From assembly GCF_009846865.1 (NCBI RefSeq), contig NZ_WUWN01000008.1:62001-126000 (forward strand): 64,000 nucleotides of DNA, in the 5' to 3' direction. Positions 1 to 9,344 of this stretch are shown one piece after another. A program made the translations under genes and the position numbers. Position 1 is the first letter of the stretch; every line of letters starts with the position of its first letter. Below the pieces are notes generated by a model. It saw only the letters and a program-made list of their open reading frames with translations, did not search any database and had not been told where the DNA came from. This stretch comes from Puerhibacterium puerhi. GTDB taxonomy: Bacteria; Actinomycetota; Actinomycetes; Actinomycetales; Cellulomonadaceae.

Positions 1-1284
1 CTCGACCCCTCGGTCCTCCGGGAGTCCCTCAAGGTGGGGCGGGCCGACGCGGCGGTCGCCCCCGCCGTCCGCGTGGGGCTCGCCGGCGCGCTGGCCCTCG
101 TCGGCTTCGGCCTCGTCGGCCACCAGGAGCTCGCCGGCTTTGCCGCGCTCGGCGCGCTGACCTCGCTGTACGGCCGCTTCGACACCTACCGGCGCCGCGC
201 CGCGCTGCTCGGATGGGTCGCCCTCCTGATGTCCGGCGCCATCGGCCTGTTCACGCTCGTCACCGCGCTGCGCGCCCCGACGCCGGTGACGTGGGTGCTC
301 ATGGCGCTCCTGGCGGGCGGCATGACGGCGTTCGTGCTGCTGCTGCGCACCGGCGCGCCCGGCGCCACGATCGTCGTGTTCTGCGCCGGCGCCGGCGTGG
401 CCGGCAGCCCGGTGCTGGCCGACGTGCTGCCCCGCACGGGCGCCGCGCTCGCCGGGGCGGTGCTCGCCTGGCTGATCTGCATGGCGGGGGCGGTCTTCCG
501 GCCGACGGCGCCCGCGCGCCTGGCCGTGCGCCGCGCCGCCGAGGCCGTGCGCCGCGCCCAGGCCTCCGGCCTGCCCCAGGCCCGCGCCGCGGCCGAGGGC
601 TCGATCGCCGCGGCACGCGGGGCGCTCGCCGACGACGCGTCATGGCGCCGCACCCGCCCGGTGGCGCTCGCCCTGGCCGGCGAGCTGCACGACGTCGAGC
701 GGTCGCTGCACGGCGAGCACGTCGTGCCGCACGACGCCCCGGACGCCGCCGAGGCGGCAGCGCCGCTGCCGCCTCGGCAGGGCCTGCGGGCGACCGCCCG
801 CGTCGAGCGGCACCGGCCCGGCTGGGTGCTGAACACCGTGCGCGTCACGGTCGCCGGCGTCCTGGCCTCCGCGGCGTCCGCCGCGGCCGGGCTCGGGCAC
901 GCGGCGTGGGCGGTGATGGGGTCGACCGCCACGCTCCAGGGCGCCACCGCCCGGCACATGGCGGTGCGCGCGCTGCAGCGCGCCGCGGGCACCGTCGTCG
1001 GCGCGCTGTGCGTCGCCTGGCCGCTGCTGGCCGCCGACCTGTCCTTCTGGCAGACGGCGGCGCTCGTGTTCGTGCTGCAGATCGCCACCGAGGTGGTCAT
1101 CGCCGTCAACTACGGCCTGGCGCAGGTGCTCATCGCGCCGATGGCGCTGCTCATGACGGCGCTCGGCGCGCCGACCGACCCGTCCGCGCTGGCGGTCGAC
1201 CGCGCGCTCGACACCGCGATCGGTGCGCTCGTCGGCGTCGTCGCGGTGCTGCTGATCCACCCGCGGGCGCGGGCCGAGCGCTGA
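1..1284 (+). CDS. FUSC family membrane protein, 5' end outside the window
   Basis: The reading frame is open from base 1, before the GTG at 34, and the first residues already look like the amphipathic lead-in of a FUSC protein, so the true start is probably upstream. Two membrane blocks are visible: about five hydrophobic segments in the first 160 residues, and a second block at roughly 270-410 ending in a typical FUSC tail (VVAVLLIHPRAR). A soluble, charged, Ala/Arg-rich stretch lies between them. FUSC proteins (fusaric-acid-resistance / aromatic-acid exporter-like) are inner-membrane proteins; the substrate cannot be told from sequence. It converges on the PhoH gene. A second, larger and only distantly similar FUSC gene lies at 53940-56300. 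Confidence 0.8.
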   Translation, partial: LDPSVLRESLKVGRADAAVAPAVRVGLAGALALVGFGLVGHQELAGFAALGALTSLYGRFDTYRRRAALLGWVALLMSGAIGLFTLVTALRAPTPVTWVLMALLAGGMTAFVLLLRTGAPGATIVVFCAGAGVAGSPVLADVLPRTGAALAGAVLAWLICMAGAVFRPTAPARLAVRRAAEAVRRAQASGLPQARAAAEGSIAAARGALADDASWRRTRPVALALAGELHDVERSLHGEHVVPHDAPDAAEAAAPLPPRQGLRATARVERHRPGWVLNTVRVTVAGVLASAASAAAGLGHAAWAVMGSTATLQGATARHMAVRALQRAAGTVVGALCVAWPLLAADLSFWQTAALVFVLQIATEVVIAVNYGLAQVLIAPMALLMTALGAPTDPSALAVDRALDTAIGALVGVVAVLLIHPRARAER

Positions 1285-1288
1285 CGCA

Positions 1289-1326
1289 GCGGTGCCGCGG
1301 GACGCCGACGCGCCCCGCGGCACCGC
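1289..1326. terminator. Bidirectional hairpin between FUSC and PhoH genes
   Basis: Perfect 13-bp arms (GCGGTGCCGCGGG at 1289-1301 and its complement at 1314-1326) with a 12-nt loop fill the gap between two convergent genes. There is no U-tract, as is common in very GC-rich actinobacteria. Confidence 0.6.
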
Positions 1327-1340
1327 GTCCGCTCACCGGT

Positions 1341-2708
1341 TCACAGCTCGAGGTTCTCCAGCATGTCCGTGACCAGGGCCGCGATCTGCGAGCGCTCGGA
1401 CCGGGTCAGGGTCACGTGCGCGAACAGCGGGTGGCCCTTGAGCTTCTCGATCACCGCCGCCACGCCGTCGTGCCGGCCCACCCGCAGGTTGTCGCGCTGG
1501 GCGACGTCGTGGGTGAGCACCACGCGGGAGTTCTGGCCCATGCGCGAGAGCACCGTCAGCAGCACGTTGCGCTCGAGCGACTGCGCCTCGTCCACGATCA
1601 CGAACGCGTCGTGCAGCGACCGGCCCCGGATGTGGGTCAGCGGCAGCACCTCGAGCATGTCGCGGGCGATCACCTCGTCGACCACCTCGGGCGACACCAG
1701 CGCCCCGAGGGTGTCGTAGACGGCCTGCGCCCACGGGTTCATCTTCTCGGACTCGCTGCCCGGCAGGTAGCCCAGCTCCTGGCCGCCCACCGCGTACAGC
1801 GGCCGGAACACGATGATCTTGCGGTGCTGGCGCCGCTCGAGCACCGCCTCGAGGCCGGCGCACAGCGCGAGCGCCGACTTGCCGGTGCCGGCGCGCCCGC
1901 CGAGCGAGACGATGCCGACGGACTCGTCGAGCAGCACGTCGATGGCCACGCGCTGCTCGGCCGAGCGGCCGTGCACGCCGAACAGCTCCTGGTCGCCGCG
2001 CACCAGGCGCACCTTCTTGTCGGCGGTCACCCGACCGAGCGCCGACCCGCGCGGCGAGTGGATCACCAGGCCGGTGTGCACCAGCAGCGGCGAGGCCGCG
2101 GCGACGACGTCGGGGTCGAGGTCCGCGACGTCGACCTGCTCGTGCTCCCACAGATCGGCCATCTGCTCGTCGGACAGGTCGATCGCGGCCATGCCCGTCC
2201 ACCCGGAGTCGACGGCGAGCTCGGCGCGGTACTCCTCCGCCTCGAGGCCCACCGCCGAGGCCTTGATCCGCATCGGCAGGTCCTTGGAGACCACGGTGAC
2301 CCGACGCCCCTCGGCGGCGAGGTTGGCCGCCACGGCGAGGATGCGCGAGTCGTTGTCCCCGAGCCGGAACCCGGCGGGCAGCACCTGCGGGTCGATGTGG
2401 TTGAGCTCCACGCGCAGCGTGCCGCCGGCGTCGCCGACGGGGACGGGGGCGTCGAGCCGCCCGTGCTGCACCCGCAGCTCGTCGAGCAGGCGCAGCGCCG
2501 ACCGTGCGAAGTACCCGAGCTCCGCGTGGTGGCGCTTGGCCTCCAGCTCGGTGATCACGACGACCGGCAGCACCACGTCGTGCTCGGCGAACCGGGACAG
2601 GGCCCGCGGGTCCGACAGCAGCACCGAGGTGTCGACGACGAACGTGCGCCGGCCGTCGTCGACGGGGGTGGCGGTGGTGGCTGCGGGGGTCTGGGCGGAA
2701 CGGTCCAC
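1341..2708 (-). CDS. PhoH family protein with N-terminal PIN domain
   Basis: A 455-residue PIN-PhoH (PhoH2 type) protein. The PIN domain covers about residues 20-160, with acidic residues at VVDTSVLL (Asp26), Glu54, GDNDS (118-121) and Asp143. The PhoH ATPase follows from about 240, with Walker A GRAGTGKS at 271-278 and Walker B IVDEAQ at 371-376. Family knowledge: PhoH2 proteins couple a PIN ribonuclease to an ATP-dependent RNA helicase. The frame stays open upstream to 3467, but the GTG at 2708 has an AGGGAG ribosome site six bases ahead and matches the usual family length, so that start is chosen. It stands alone, converging with the FUSC gene. Confidence 0.88.
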   Translation of the reverse strand: MDRSAQTPAATTATPVDDGRRTFVVDTSVLLSDPRALSRFAEHDVVLPVVVITELEAKRHHAELGYFARSALRLLDELRVQHGRLDAPVPVGDAGGTLRVELNHIDPQVLPAGFRLGDNDSRILAVAANLAAEGRRVTVVSKDLPMRIKASAVGLEAEEYRAELAVDSGWTGMAAIDLSDEQMADLWEHEQVDVADLDPDVVAAASPLLVHTGLVIHSPRGSALGRVTADKKVRLVRGDQELFGVHGRSAEQRVAIDVLLDESVGIVSLGGRAGTGKSALALCAGLEAVLERRQHRKIIVFRPLYAVGGQELGYLPGSESEKMNPWAQAVYDTLGALVSPEVVDEVIARDMLEVLPLTHIRGRSLHDAFVIVDEAQSLERNVLLTVLSRMGQNSRVVLTHDVAQRDNLRVGRHDGVAAVIEKLKGHPLFAHVTLTRSERSQIAALVTDMLENLEL

Positions 2709-3065
2709 GAGGGTCTCCCTCCGGCGCCTCAGCGCCGTCGCCGCCCGTGGTCTCGGCCTGGGTGTACCGGCCCCGAGGGGCCGGCGGCCGAGCGGCACGG
2801 ACGGGTGGGTGGGGCGGGCTCCCGGCCCGGGGAGCGACGCACGCGCCGCAGGGCCGGTGCCGGCCCTCCCGCACGGAGCGTGAACCCCATCGGCTGGCCT
2901 CCCGGAGGACGGCGGGGATCGCCGTCCCTGGCGCCAAACTACGACGATGTGATTCGCGACACCACCCCCGCCGCCGTCGAGTCGCGCAGAAATAACCCGC
3001 CGTTCACCTGGGAACTCGCCTCGCGCCCCGTCCGCACCGCCCCGACGGCAGGGGACCATTGCCGC
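2709..3065. other. Divergent intergenic region, PhoH / DUF1697
   Basis: No gene is supported in these 357 bases. They hold a small hairpin (GGCGC-ctca-GCGCC, near 2722-2735) in the PhoH leader and a relatively AT-rich island around 2936-2996, which is the likeliest promoter area for both divergent genes. On the minus strand a TAGTTT element lies near 2936-2941. No clear operator was seen. Confidence 0.4.
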
Positions 3066-3647
3066 ATGACCGACTCGACCTTCGTCGTGCTCCTGCGCGG
3101 GGTGAACCTCGGCCCGCACCGGCGGGTCGCCGCCGCGGACCTCCGGACCGTCGCGCAGGACGCCGGGCTGACCGCCGCGCGGACGGTGCTGAACAGCGGC
3201 AACGTCGTCGGCCGTGCGGCTGCCCCGGCCGCCGCGGCGGCCGGCGCGGCGGCGGAGGCGCAGGTGGCCGCGCGCGTCGCGGCGGCGCTCGAGCGGCGCC
3301 TCGGGCAGCAGGTGCCCGCTGTCGCGATCACGGCCGGCCGCCTCGCCGAGGTCGTGGCCGCCAACCCCTTCCCCGACGCGGCGCGGGACGACCCCGCGCA
3401 CCTGCTGGCCTTCGTGCCGGCGGGACCGGTCGACGCCGACGGGATCGCGCGCCTGGCGCGGGAGCACCCCGGGCCGGAGCGGCTCGCGCTCGCGGCGGGC
3501 GCCCTCGTCGTCGAGTACCCGGCCGGGCTGGCCGCCTCGAGGCTCACCTCCGCGCGCATCGACCGCGCGGCCGGCACGTGGCTCACCGGGCGCAACTGGA
3601 ACACGGTCACGCGGCTGCTGGCGCTGGCCCGCGAGCTCGGCGGCTGA
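3066..3647 (+). CDS. DUF1697 domain-containing protein
   Basis: 193 residues. It opens with the family hallmark of a short beta strand followed by LLRGVNLG (residues 8-15), then LNSGNVV (about 44-50, matching the family LQSGNVVF), and closes with RNWNTV before a final helix, as DUF1697 proteins do. The function of the family is unknown; the fold is ferredoxin-like. An Ala-rich insertion at about 52-75 replaces part of the usual second strand. The ATG is the only sensible start before the LLRG motif; the ribosome site (AGGGGA, about 11 bases away) is weak. It is monocistronic, followed after 165 bases by nhaA. Confidence 0.82.
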   Translation: MTDSTFVVLLRGVNLGPHRRVAAADLRTVAQDAGLTAARTVLNSGNVVGRAAAPAAAAAGAAAEAQVAARVAAALERRLGQQVPAVAITAGRLAEVVAANPFPDAARDDPAHLLAFVPAGPVDADGIARLAREHPGPERLALAAGALVVEYPAGLAASRLTSARIDRAAGTWLTGRNWNTVTRLLALARELGG

Positions 3648-3812
3648 CGGCGCGCCCAGAAGTCCCCACCCCGCGTTCTCACGAGCCGGACCCGTGCGGC
3701 GGGCGACGAGGGCCGGCGGCTACGCTGGAGCCCAGGGTGAGCCGGGAAGTCTGGTCGGCGACGCCGGTGGGAGCGCCGGCACGTCCACCGACCCCGAGGC
3801 AGGAGACCGCCT

Positions 3813-5108
3813 GTGTCCCACACCCCCGAGAACCTCACCGCGGCCGCCCGGCGGCCGTCGCCCGCCACCCGCCTGCGTGCCTGGATCGGCCGGGAGACGA
3901 CCGGCGGCCTGCTGCTGATCGCGGCCGCGACCCTGGCCCTCGTCTGGGCCAACTCGCCGTGGCGCGAGGCCTACCAGACGCTGTCCGGCACCGTGGTGGG
4001 CCCCCACGCGCTGCACCTCGACCTCACGGTCGCCGAGTGGGCCGCGGACGGGCTGCTGGCGATCTTCTTCTTCACCGTCGGCGTGGAGCTCAAGCACGAG
4101 TTCGTGGCCGGGTCGCTGCGCAACCCCCGGGAGGCGGGCGTCCCGATGCTCGCCGCCGTCGGCGGCATGGCGGTGCCCGCGATCATCTACGCGGTCGTGG
4201 TCTCGGCGGCGGGCGAGCCGACCGCGCTGCACGGCTGGGCCATCCCCACGGCCACCGACATCGCGTTCGCCGTCGGCGTCCTCGCCGTGTTCGGCAAGGG
4301 GCTGCCGCTGGCGATCCGCACGTTCCTGCTCACGCTCGCGGTCGTGGACGACCTGCTCGCGATCACCGTGATCGCCGTCTTCTACCCGTCCGACCTGAAC
4401 CTGCTGTACCTGGTCGCCGCGCTCGCCGTCGTGGCGCTGGGCGGCTGGTACGTCCGCGGCCGCCGGGCCCGCTGGTGGGTGCTGCTGCCGGTCGGCGCCG
4501 TCGCCTGGGGGCTCATGCACGCCTCGGGGGTGCACGCCACCGTCGCGGGCGTGCTGCTCGGGTTCACCGTCCCGGCGGTCGCGATGCGCGGCGAGGCCAC
4601 GCCGCGCACGCTCCGCTACGCGCACGCCATGGAGCCGTGGTCGCAGGGCCTGGCGCTGCCCGTGTTCGCGTTCTTCGCCGCCGGCGTCACGGTGGTCGAC
4701 GGCGGCGGGCCGGGCGAGATCCTCGGTCAGCCGGTGGTCCTGGCGATCGGCCTGGCCCTCGTGGTCGGCAAGCTCGTCGGCGTGCTGGGCACGACCGCGC
4801 TGGTCACCCGCCTGACCCCGCTGCGGCTGGCGCAGGGCGTCGGGGTGCGGGACCTGCTGCCGGTGGGCCTGCTCGCCGGCATCGGGTTCACGGTGGCGCT
4901 GCTGGTGGCCGAGCTGTCGTTCGGCCACGGGTCCGAGCACACCGACGGCGCCAAGGCCGCGATCCTGCTGGCGTCGCTCGTCGCGGCCGCCCTGGGGGCG
5001 CTGTGCCTGCGCTGGGACGCCCGCAAGGCCCGCAGCGCGGACATGAACGTCGACGGCGTCGCCGACGACGTGCGGGAGCTCATCGGGGACGCCGAGAACC
5101 GCGACTGA
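3813..5108 (+). CDS. nhaA: Na+/H+ antiporter NhaA
   Basis: 431 residues with about eleven membrane segments. NhaA hallmarks are present: the N-terminal ETTGGLLLIAAATLALVWAN segment, a FFTVGVELKHE motif near residues 75-85, the conserved acidic pair in LTLAVVDDLLAI (about 175-186), and GVRDLLPVGLLAGIGFTVALL near the C terminus. The protein exchanges cytoplasmic Na+ (or Li+) for external protons in the plasma membrane, serving pH and sodium homeostasis. The GTG start follows AGGAG (3801-3805) with seven bases between. A TACGCT -10-like element at 3721-3726 may be its promoter. The gene converges with the LysR gene and the two stop codons are only 12 bases apart. Confidence 0.95.
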   Translation: MSHTPENLTAAARRPSPATRLRAWIGRETTGGLLLIAAATLALVWANSPWREAYQTLSGTVVGPHALHLDLTVAEWAADGLLAIFFFTVGVELKHEFVAGSLRNPREAGVPMLAAVGGMAVPAIIYAVVVSAAGEPTALHGWAIPTATDIAFAVGVLAVFGKGLPLAIRTFLLTLAVVDDLLAITVIAVFYPSDLNLLYLVAALAVVALGGWYVRGRRARWWVLLPVGAVAWGLMHASGVHATVAGVLLGFTVPAVAMRGEATPRTLRYAHAMEPWSQGLALPVFAFFAAGVTVVDGGGPGEILGQPVVLAIGLALVVGKLVGVLGTTALVTRLTPLRLAQGVGVRDLLPVGLLAGIGFTVALLVAELSFGHGSEHTDGAKAAILLASLVAAALGALCLRWDARKARSADMNVDGVADDVRELIGDAENRD

Positions 5109-5119
5109 CGCTCCCGCCG

Positions 5120-6091
5120 TCAGGGGGTGGCGGCGGGGTGGGCGGCCGCGTGGCGGCCGAGGAGCGCGGCCCGCTGGCGGACGACCTCGCGCCGCAGCGC
5201 GTCGACGACGGCAGCCACGGCCGGCCGCCGCCACGACTGGGGGTGCACCACCGCCCAGTAGGGCAGCCGCTCGCGCACCTCGTCCGGCAGCAGCCGCACG
5301 AGGTCGTCGTGCCGGTCCGCGGCGAAGCAGGGCAGGAACCCGACGCCGGCCCCGGCGCGCGTGGCCTCGACGTGCACCAGCACGTTGGTGCAGGTGAGCG
5401 CGTCGCGGATGCCGGGGATCATGCGGCGCGGGGCGTCCAGGTCGTCCACCTGCAGCATCGAGTCGACGAAGTACACCAGGCCGTGCCCGCTCAGCTCTGC
5501 CACCGACGTCGGCGTCCCGTGGCGCTCCAGGTACCCGCGCGCGGCGTACAGCCCGAGCTCGTACTCCCCCAGCCGCAGCGCCTTGGCGCGCGCCACCTGC
5601 GGCTGGCCCACCACCACCTCCACGTCGACGCCGGTCCGGTGCTGCGCCGCCCGCCGGGTCACCGTGACCAGCTCGACCGACAGGTCGGGGTGCCGCTCGC
5701 GCAGCCCGGCGACGGCGGGCGGCACCACGTACGCGGAGAAGCCGTCGGTGGCCGTCATGCGCACGACACCGGCGATGCGGTCGGCCTCGCCGTCGGGGGA
5801 CGTGAGCCGGGCGAGCGCGTCGGCGACGGACTCGGCGGCGCGGGCCGCGCGCTCGCCGAGCTCGGTGAGCTCCCAGCCCTCCGCACCGCGCACGAGCACG
5901 CGCCCGCCCAGCGCGCGCTCGAGCGCGGCGACGTTGCGGGCCACGGTGGTGTGCGTGAGGCCGAGCGCCTGGGCGGCAGTCGTGTACCGGCCGCAGCGGG
6001 CCACCTCGAGCAGCACGAGGAGCTGGTCGGCGCTGGGCACGCGGGACGGCCCGCGGGCGGGATCACGGGAAGGGGCGGACGTCGTCGTCAC
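5120..6091 (-). CDS. LysR-type regulator, divergent from the 3-hydroxybutyrate operon
   Basis: 323 residues. The winged HTH lies at about 20-75 (LLVLLEVARCGRYTTAAQALGLTHTTVARNVAALE region), followed by a LysR effector-binding domain to the C terminus. The frame extends further upstream, but the GTG at 6091 is preferred because a TACGGT -10 box sits six bases ahead, implying a leaderless mRNA, and because the HTH then starts at the usual distance. The gene diverges from the transporter / bdhA / scoAB / thiolase operon across a 223-bp spacer containing palindromes. Inference: it controls that operon in response to 3-hydroxybutyrate or a related acid. The ligand itself cannot be read from the sequence. 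Confidence 0.88.
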   Translation of the reverse strand: MTTTSAPSRDPARGPSRVPSADQLLVLLEVARCGRYTTAAQALGLTHTTVARNVAALERALGGRVLVRGAEGWELTELGERAARAAESVADALARLTSPDGEADRIAGVVRMTATDGFSAYVVPPAVAGLRERHPDLSVELVTVTRRAAQHRTGVDVEVVVGQPQVARAKALRLGEYELGLYAARGYLERHGTPTSVAELSGHGLVYFVDSMLQVDDLDAPRRMIPGIRDALTCTNVLVHVEATRAGAGVGFLPCFAADRHDDLVRLLPDEVRERLPYWAVVHPQSWRRPAVAAVVDALRREVVRQRAALLGRHAAAHPAATP

Positions 6092-6097
6092 GGCGCC

Positions 6098-6103
6098 ACC
6101 GTA
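6098..6103 (-). promoter_or_regulatory. Leaderless-type -10 box of the LysR gene
   Basis: TACGGT on the minus strand, six bases before the GTG start. The same element and spacing occurs before the M48 peptidase gene and a near copy before the alanine symporter gene. Confidence 0.5.
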
Positions 6104-6119
6104 GCGGCGCCGCCCGCGT

Positions 6120-6172
6120 TGTGCATCCGTGCACACCGCATGTGCTCCGATGGCCGTTGCATGCACATGCAC
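6120..6172. promoter_or_regulatory. Palindromic operator region between LysR gene and transporter gene
   Basis: A perfect inverted repeat TGTGCA-TCCG-TGCACA occupies 6120-6135. A TGCA-rich cluster follows at 6158-6172 (TGCATGCA at 6158-6165, then CATGCAC). These fall in the divergent promoter region, where LysR proteins normally bind their own and target promoters. The assignment to this LysR protein is inferred from position. Confidence 0.5.
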
Positions 6173-6314
6173 GGTCCCGGCAGACTCCCCGGGTCAGCGT
6201 GGCGCGCACCACAGCACCACCACAGCCCCACCGTGGCGTCGGCCGCGGCGCCGGGTGCGTGGGCCGGTGCGGGAGCCGCCCCGAAGGTGTCAACGACGAC
6301 ACGGAGGAGCTCTC

Positions 6315-7679
6315 ATGGCCATCGGCCAGCACACGTCGGCCGGCAGCGACCGGTCACTGCTCAGGAGGATCGTCTCGGCCTCGATGGCCGGCACCGTGGT
6401 GGAGTGGTACGACTTCTTCCTCTACGCGACGGCGTCCGCCCTCGTGTTCTCGAAGGTGCTGCTGCCCGCGATGGACAACGCCTACGACGGCATCATCGCC
6501 GCCTTCGTCACCTACGCGATCGGCTTCCTCGCCCGCCCGCTGGGCGGGGTGATCTTCGGCCACATCGGCGACCGGCTGGGCCGCAAGCACACCCTGCAGA
6601 TCACCATCCTGATGATCGGCGTGGCCACCGTGCTCATGGGCTGCCTGCCGAGCTATGACGCGATCGGCGTCGCCGCGCCGATCCTGCTGGTGCTGCTGCG
6701 GTTCGTGCAGGGCATCGCGCTCGGCGGCGAGTGGGGCGGCGCGGTGCTGCTCGTGGCCGAGCACTCCCCCGACGCCGAGCGGGCCACGTGGACAGCGTGG
6801 CCGCAGGCCGCGGTGCCGCTCGGCAACCTGCTCGCCACGGCGGTGCTGTGGCTGACGTCCTCCACGCTCAGCGACGAGGCGTTCCTGTCCTGGGGCTGGC
6901 GCGTCGCGTTCTGGCTCTCCGCGGTCGTCGTGCTGGTCGGCTGGTGGATCCGCACGAGCATCACCGACGCGCCGATCTTCCAGCAGGCCAAGGCCGAGCT
7001 CGAGGAGGGCAAGGTCGCCGGCTACGGCGTGCTCGACGTCGTGCGCCGCTACCCCCGCGGCGTGATCACCGGCATGGGCGTGCGGTTCGCGGAGAACATC
7101 CTCTACTACCTCGTGGTCAGCTTCTCGATCGTCTACCTCGGCGCCGGCCTCGGCATGGACACCTCGCGCATCCTCGGCATCGTCGCGATCGCGCACGCCT
7201 GCCACTTCGCGGCGATCGTGCTCGCCGGCCGGCTGGCCGACAGCGTCGGGCGGCGGCCGGTCTACCTGGCCGGCGCGATCCTCGGCGGCACGTGGGGGCT
7301 GTGGGCGTTCCCGGCCTTCGGCACCCGCAGCACCGCCGTCATCCTCCTCACCCTCGTCGCGGGCCTGGTGTTCCACGCCCTGATGTGGGCCGCGCAGCCC
7401 GCGGTGCTGGCCGAGCTCTTCCCCACCCGGATGCGCTACTCGGGCGTGTCGATCTGTGCCCAGGTCACGGCCATCGTGGCCGGCTCGCTGGCGCCGATCC
7501 TGTCGACCACGTGGCTCAAGGCGACCGGCAGCGGCTGGCCCACCGCGGTCTACCTGCTCGTCGCCGGCGCGATCACCGCCGTCGCGGTGCTCAGCCTGCG
7601 CGAGACCCGCGGCCTGTCGCTGCACGACCTGGACGCCGCCGACCGGCGCGCCCGCGCCACCGAGGCGGTGCGCGCATGA
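6315..7679 (+). CDS. MFS transporter, metabolite:H+ symporter (MHS) type
   Basis: 454 residues and twelve predicted membrane segments. MHS-family signatures are present: GTVVEWYDFFLY (26-37) in the first helix, GDRLGRK (85-91) in the 2-3 loop, and RFVQGIALGGEWGGA in helix 4. The C-terminal half contains LFPTRMRYSGVS, also typical. MHS members (ShiA, ProP, YhjE relatives) import organic acids or betaines with protons. Start ATG with GGAGGAG at 6303-6309. Its stop overlaps the next start (ATGA). Being first in an operon of 3-hydroxybutyrate breakdown, it most likely imports 3-hydroxybutyrate or acetoacetate; this is inference from context. Confidence 0.88.
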   Translation: MAIGQHTSAGSDRSLLRRIVSASMAGTVVEWYDFFLYATASALVFSKVLLPAMDNAYDGIIAAFVTYAIGFLARPLGGVIFGHIGDRLGRKHTLQITILMIGVATVLMGCLPSYDAIGVAAPILLVLLRFVQGIALGGEWGGAVLLVAEHSPDAERATWTAWPQAAVPLGNLLATAVLWLTSSTLSDEAFLSWGWRVAFWLSAVVVLVGWWIRTSITDAPIFQQAKAELEEGKVAGYGVLDVVRRYPRGVITGMGVRFAENILYYLVVSFSIVYLGAGLGMDTSRILGIVAIAHACHFAAIVLAGRLADSVGRRPVYLAGAILGGTWGLWAFPAFGTRSTAVILLTLVAGLVFHALMWAAQPAVLAELFPTRMRYSGVSICAQVTAIVAGSLAPILSTTWLKATGSGWPTAVYLLVAGAITAVAVLSLRETRGLSLHDLDAADRRARATEAVRA

Positions 7680-8452
7680 CGGCCGAGGCGCCCCGCACCG
7701 ACGCACCCCGCACCCTGGCCGGCCGGCGCGCCCTGGTGACCGGCGCCGCGAGCGGCATCGGCGCGGCGTGCGCCCGCGAGCTCGCCGCGCGCGGCGCCCA
7801 CGTCACCGTCGCCGACCTCGACGCCGACGGCGCCAAGCGGCTCGCCGACGAGCTCGGCGGCGAGGCATGGGTGGTCGACCTGGCCGACACCCGCGCGCTG
7901 GACGACCTGGAGCTCGACGTCGACGTGCTGGTCAACAACGCCGGCGTGCAGCAGGTCGCACCCGTGCAGGACTTCGACCCCGAGGCGTTCCGGCTCGTGC
8001 ACCGGCTGATGCTCGAGGCGCCGTTCCTGCTGGTCCGGGCCGCGCTGCCGGGCATGTACGCCCGCGGCTGGGGCCGGGTGATCAACATCAGCTCGGTGCA
8101 CGGGCTGGTCGCCTCGCCGTTCAAGTCGGCCTACGTCTCGGCCAAGCACGGCCTGGAGGGGCTGTCCAAGACCGTGGCGCTCGAGGGCGGCGAGCACGGG
8201 GTGACCAGCGTGTGCCTCAACCCCGGCTACGTGCGCACCGCGCTCGTGGAGAAGCAGGTGGCCGACCAGGCGCGGGTGCACGGCATCGCCGAGGCCGAGG
8301 TGGTCGAGAAGGTCATGCTCGCCGAGGCCGCGGTCAAGCGGCTGGTCGAGCCGGACGAGGTCGCCTCGCTCGTGGGCTGGCTGACCGGTCCCGACGCGGC
8401 GATGGTCACGGGAGCCTCGTGGACGATCGACGGCGGCTGGAGCGCCCGGTGA
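7676..8452 (+). CDS. 3-hydroxybutyrate dehydrogenase (SDR family)
   Basis: 258 residues, classical short-chain dehydrogenase. NAD-binding TGAASGIG (22-29), NNAG (87-90), catalytic Ser140, Tyr153 and Lys157 (YVSAK). The sequence around the active site, SSVHGLVASPFKSAYVSAKHG, and the VNNAGVQQVAPV segment are those of bacterial 3-hydroxybutyrate dehydrogenases rather than generic SDRs. It oxidises (R)-3-hydroxybutyrate to acetoacetate with NAD+. Translationally coupled to the transporter by a four-base ATGA overlap, and followed by the CoA-transferase genes that take acetoacetate forward. A bdhA/hbdH name would fit, but more than one convention exists. Confidence 0.9.
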   Translation: MTAEAPRTDAPRTLAGRRALVTGAASGIGAACARELAARGAHVTVADLDADGAKRLADELGGEAWVVDLADTRALDDLELDVDVLVNNAGVQQVAPVQDFDPEAFRLVHRLMLEAPFLLVRAALPGMYARGWGRVINISSVHGLVASPFKSAYVSAKHGLEGLSKTVALEGGEHGVTSVCLNPGYVRTALVEKQVADQARVHGIAEAEVVEKVMLAEAAVKRLVEPDEVASLVGWLTGPDAAMVTGASWTIDGGWSAR

Positions 8453-8489
8453 GCCGGACGCTCCAGCGCCGAGCAAGGAGGGACGACCG

Positions 8490-9341
8490 ATGACGCTCAC
8501 GTCTCCCGCGGTGCGCCGCGGCACCGCCGGGCGCGGCCTCGACAAGGTGGTCGGCACAGCCGCCGCCGCGGTGGCCGACGTGCCGGACGGCGCCAGCATC
8601 GCCGTCGGCGGGTTCGGCCTGTGCGGCAACCCCGTGGTGCTGATCGAGGCGCTGCTGGCGCAGGGCACCACCGACCTGCACGTGGTGAGCAACAACTGCG
8701 GCGTCGACGACTGGGGCCTGGGCCGGCTGCTGGGCGCCGGGCGCATCCGCAGGATGACCAGCTCCTACGTCGGGGAGAACAAGGAGTTCGAGCGGCAGTT
8801 CCTGGCCGGGGAGCTGGAGCTCGAGCTCACCCCGCAGGGCACCCTGGCCGAGAAGCTGCGCGCCGGCGGGTCCGGGATCGCCGCGTTCTGGACGCGCACC
8901 GGCGTCGGGACGCAGGTGGCCGACGGTGGCCTGCCGCGCCGCTACGACGGCGCCGGCGGCGTCGCGGTGGCCAGCCCGCCCAAGGAGGTGCGCACGTTCG
9001 CCACGCCGGACGGGCCCGCCGAGTTCGTCCTGGAGGAGGCGATCGCCACCGACGTCGCGCTGGTGCACGCCGTGCGCGGCGACCGGCACGGCAACCTCGT
9101 GTTCCACCGCTCGGCCCGCAACTTCTCCCCCCTCGCGGCGATGGCCGGGCGGCTGTGCGTGGCGGAGGTCGAGGAGCTCGTCGAGCCGGGCGAGATCGAC
9201 CCGGACGCCGTGCACCTGCCCGGGGTGTACGTGCACCGGGTGGTCGAGGTCGGCCCCGACGTCGAGAAGCGGATCGAGAAGCGCACGGTGCGCGCGGCGC
9301 CGGCGGCCGTGGGCCGCCCCGGCGCCGGGAAGGAGGGCTGA
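8490..9341 (+). CDS. scoA: 3-oxoacid CoA-transferase subunit A
   Basis: 283 residues. The CoA-transferase family I alpha-subunit signature is visible as DGASIAVGGFGLCGNP near residues 31-46, followed by VVSNNCGVDDWGLGRLL and RMTSSYVGENKEFE, both typical of SCOT/ScoA. It pairs with the next gene to move CoA from succinyl-CoA (or another acyl-CoA) to acetoacetate. The ribosome site is AAGGAGG just before the ATG. The C-terminal tail of about 25 residues after the VEKRIEKRTV motif is Pro/Ala-rich and probably disordered. Three bases separate its stop from the scoB start. Confidence 0.92.
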   Translation: MTLTSPAVRRGTAGRGLDKVVGTAAAAVADVPDGASIAVGGFGLCGNPVVLIEALLAQGTTDLHVVSNNCGVDDWGLGRLLGAGRIRRMTSSYVGENKEFERQFLAGELELELTPQGTLAEKLRAGGSGIAAFWTRTGVGTQVADGGLPRRYDGAGGVAVASPPKEVRTFATPDGPAEFVLEEAIATDVALVHAVRGDRHGNLVFHRSARNFSPLAAMAGRLCVAEVEELVEPGEIDPDAVHLPGVYVHRVVEVGPDVEKRIEKRTVRAAPAAVGRPGAGKEG

Positions 9342-9344
9342 GCG

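Noticed and set aside
213-3647. 1144-codon open frame on the plus strand
   Set aside because: It runs antisense to the PhoH gene and out of frame with FUSC; only its last 193 codons (DUF1697) resemble a protein. Long empty frames are expected at this GC content.
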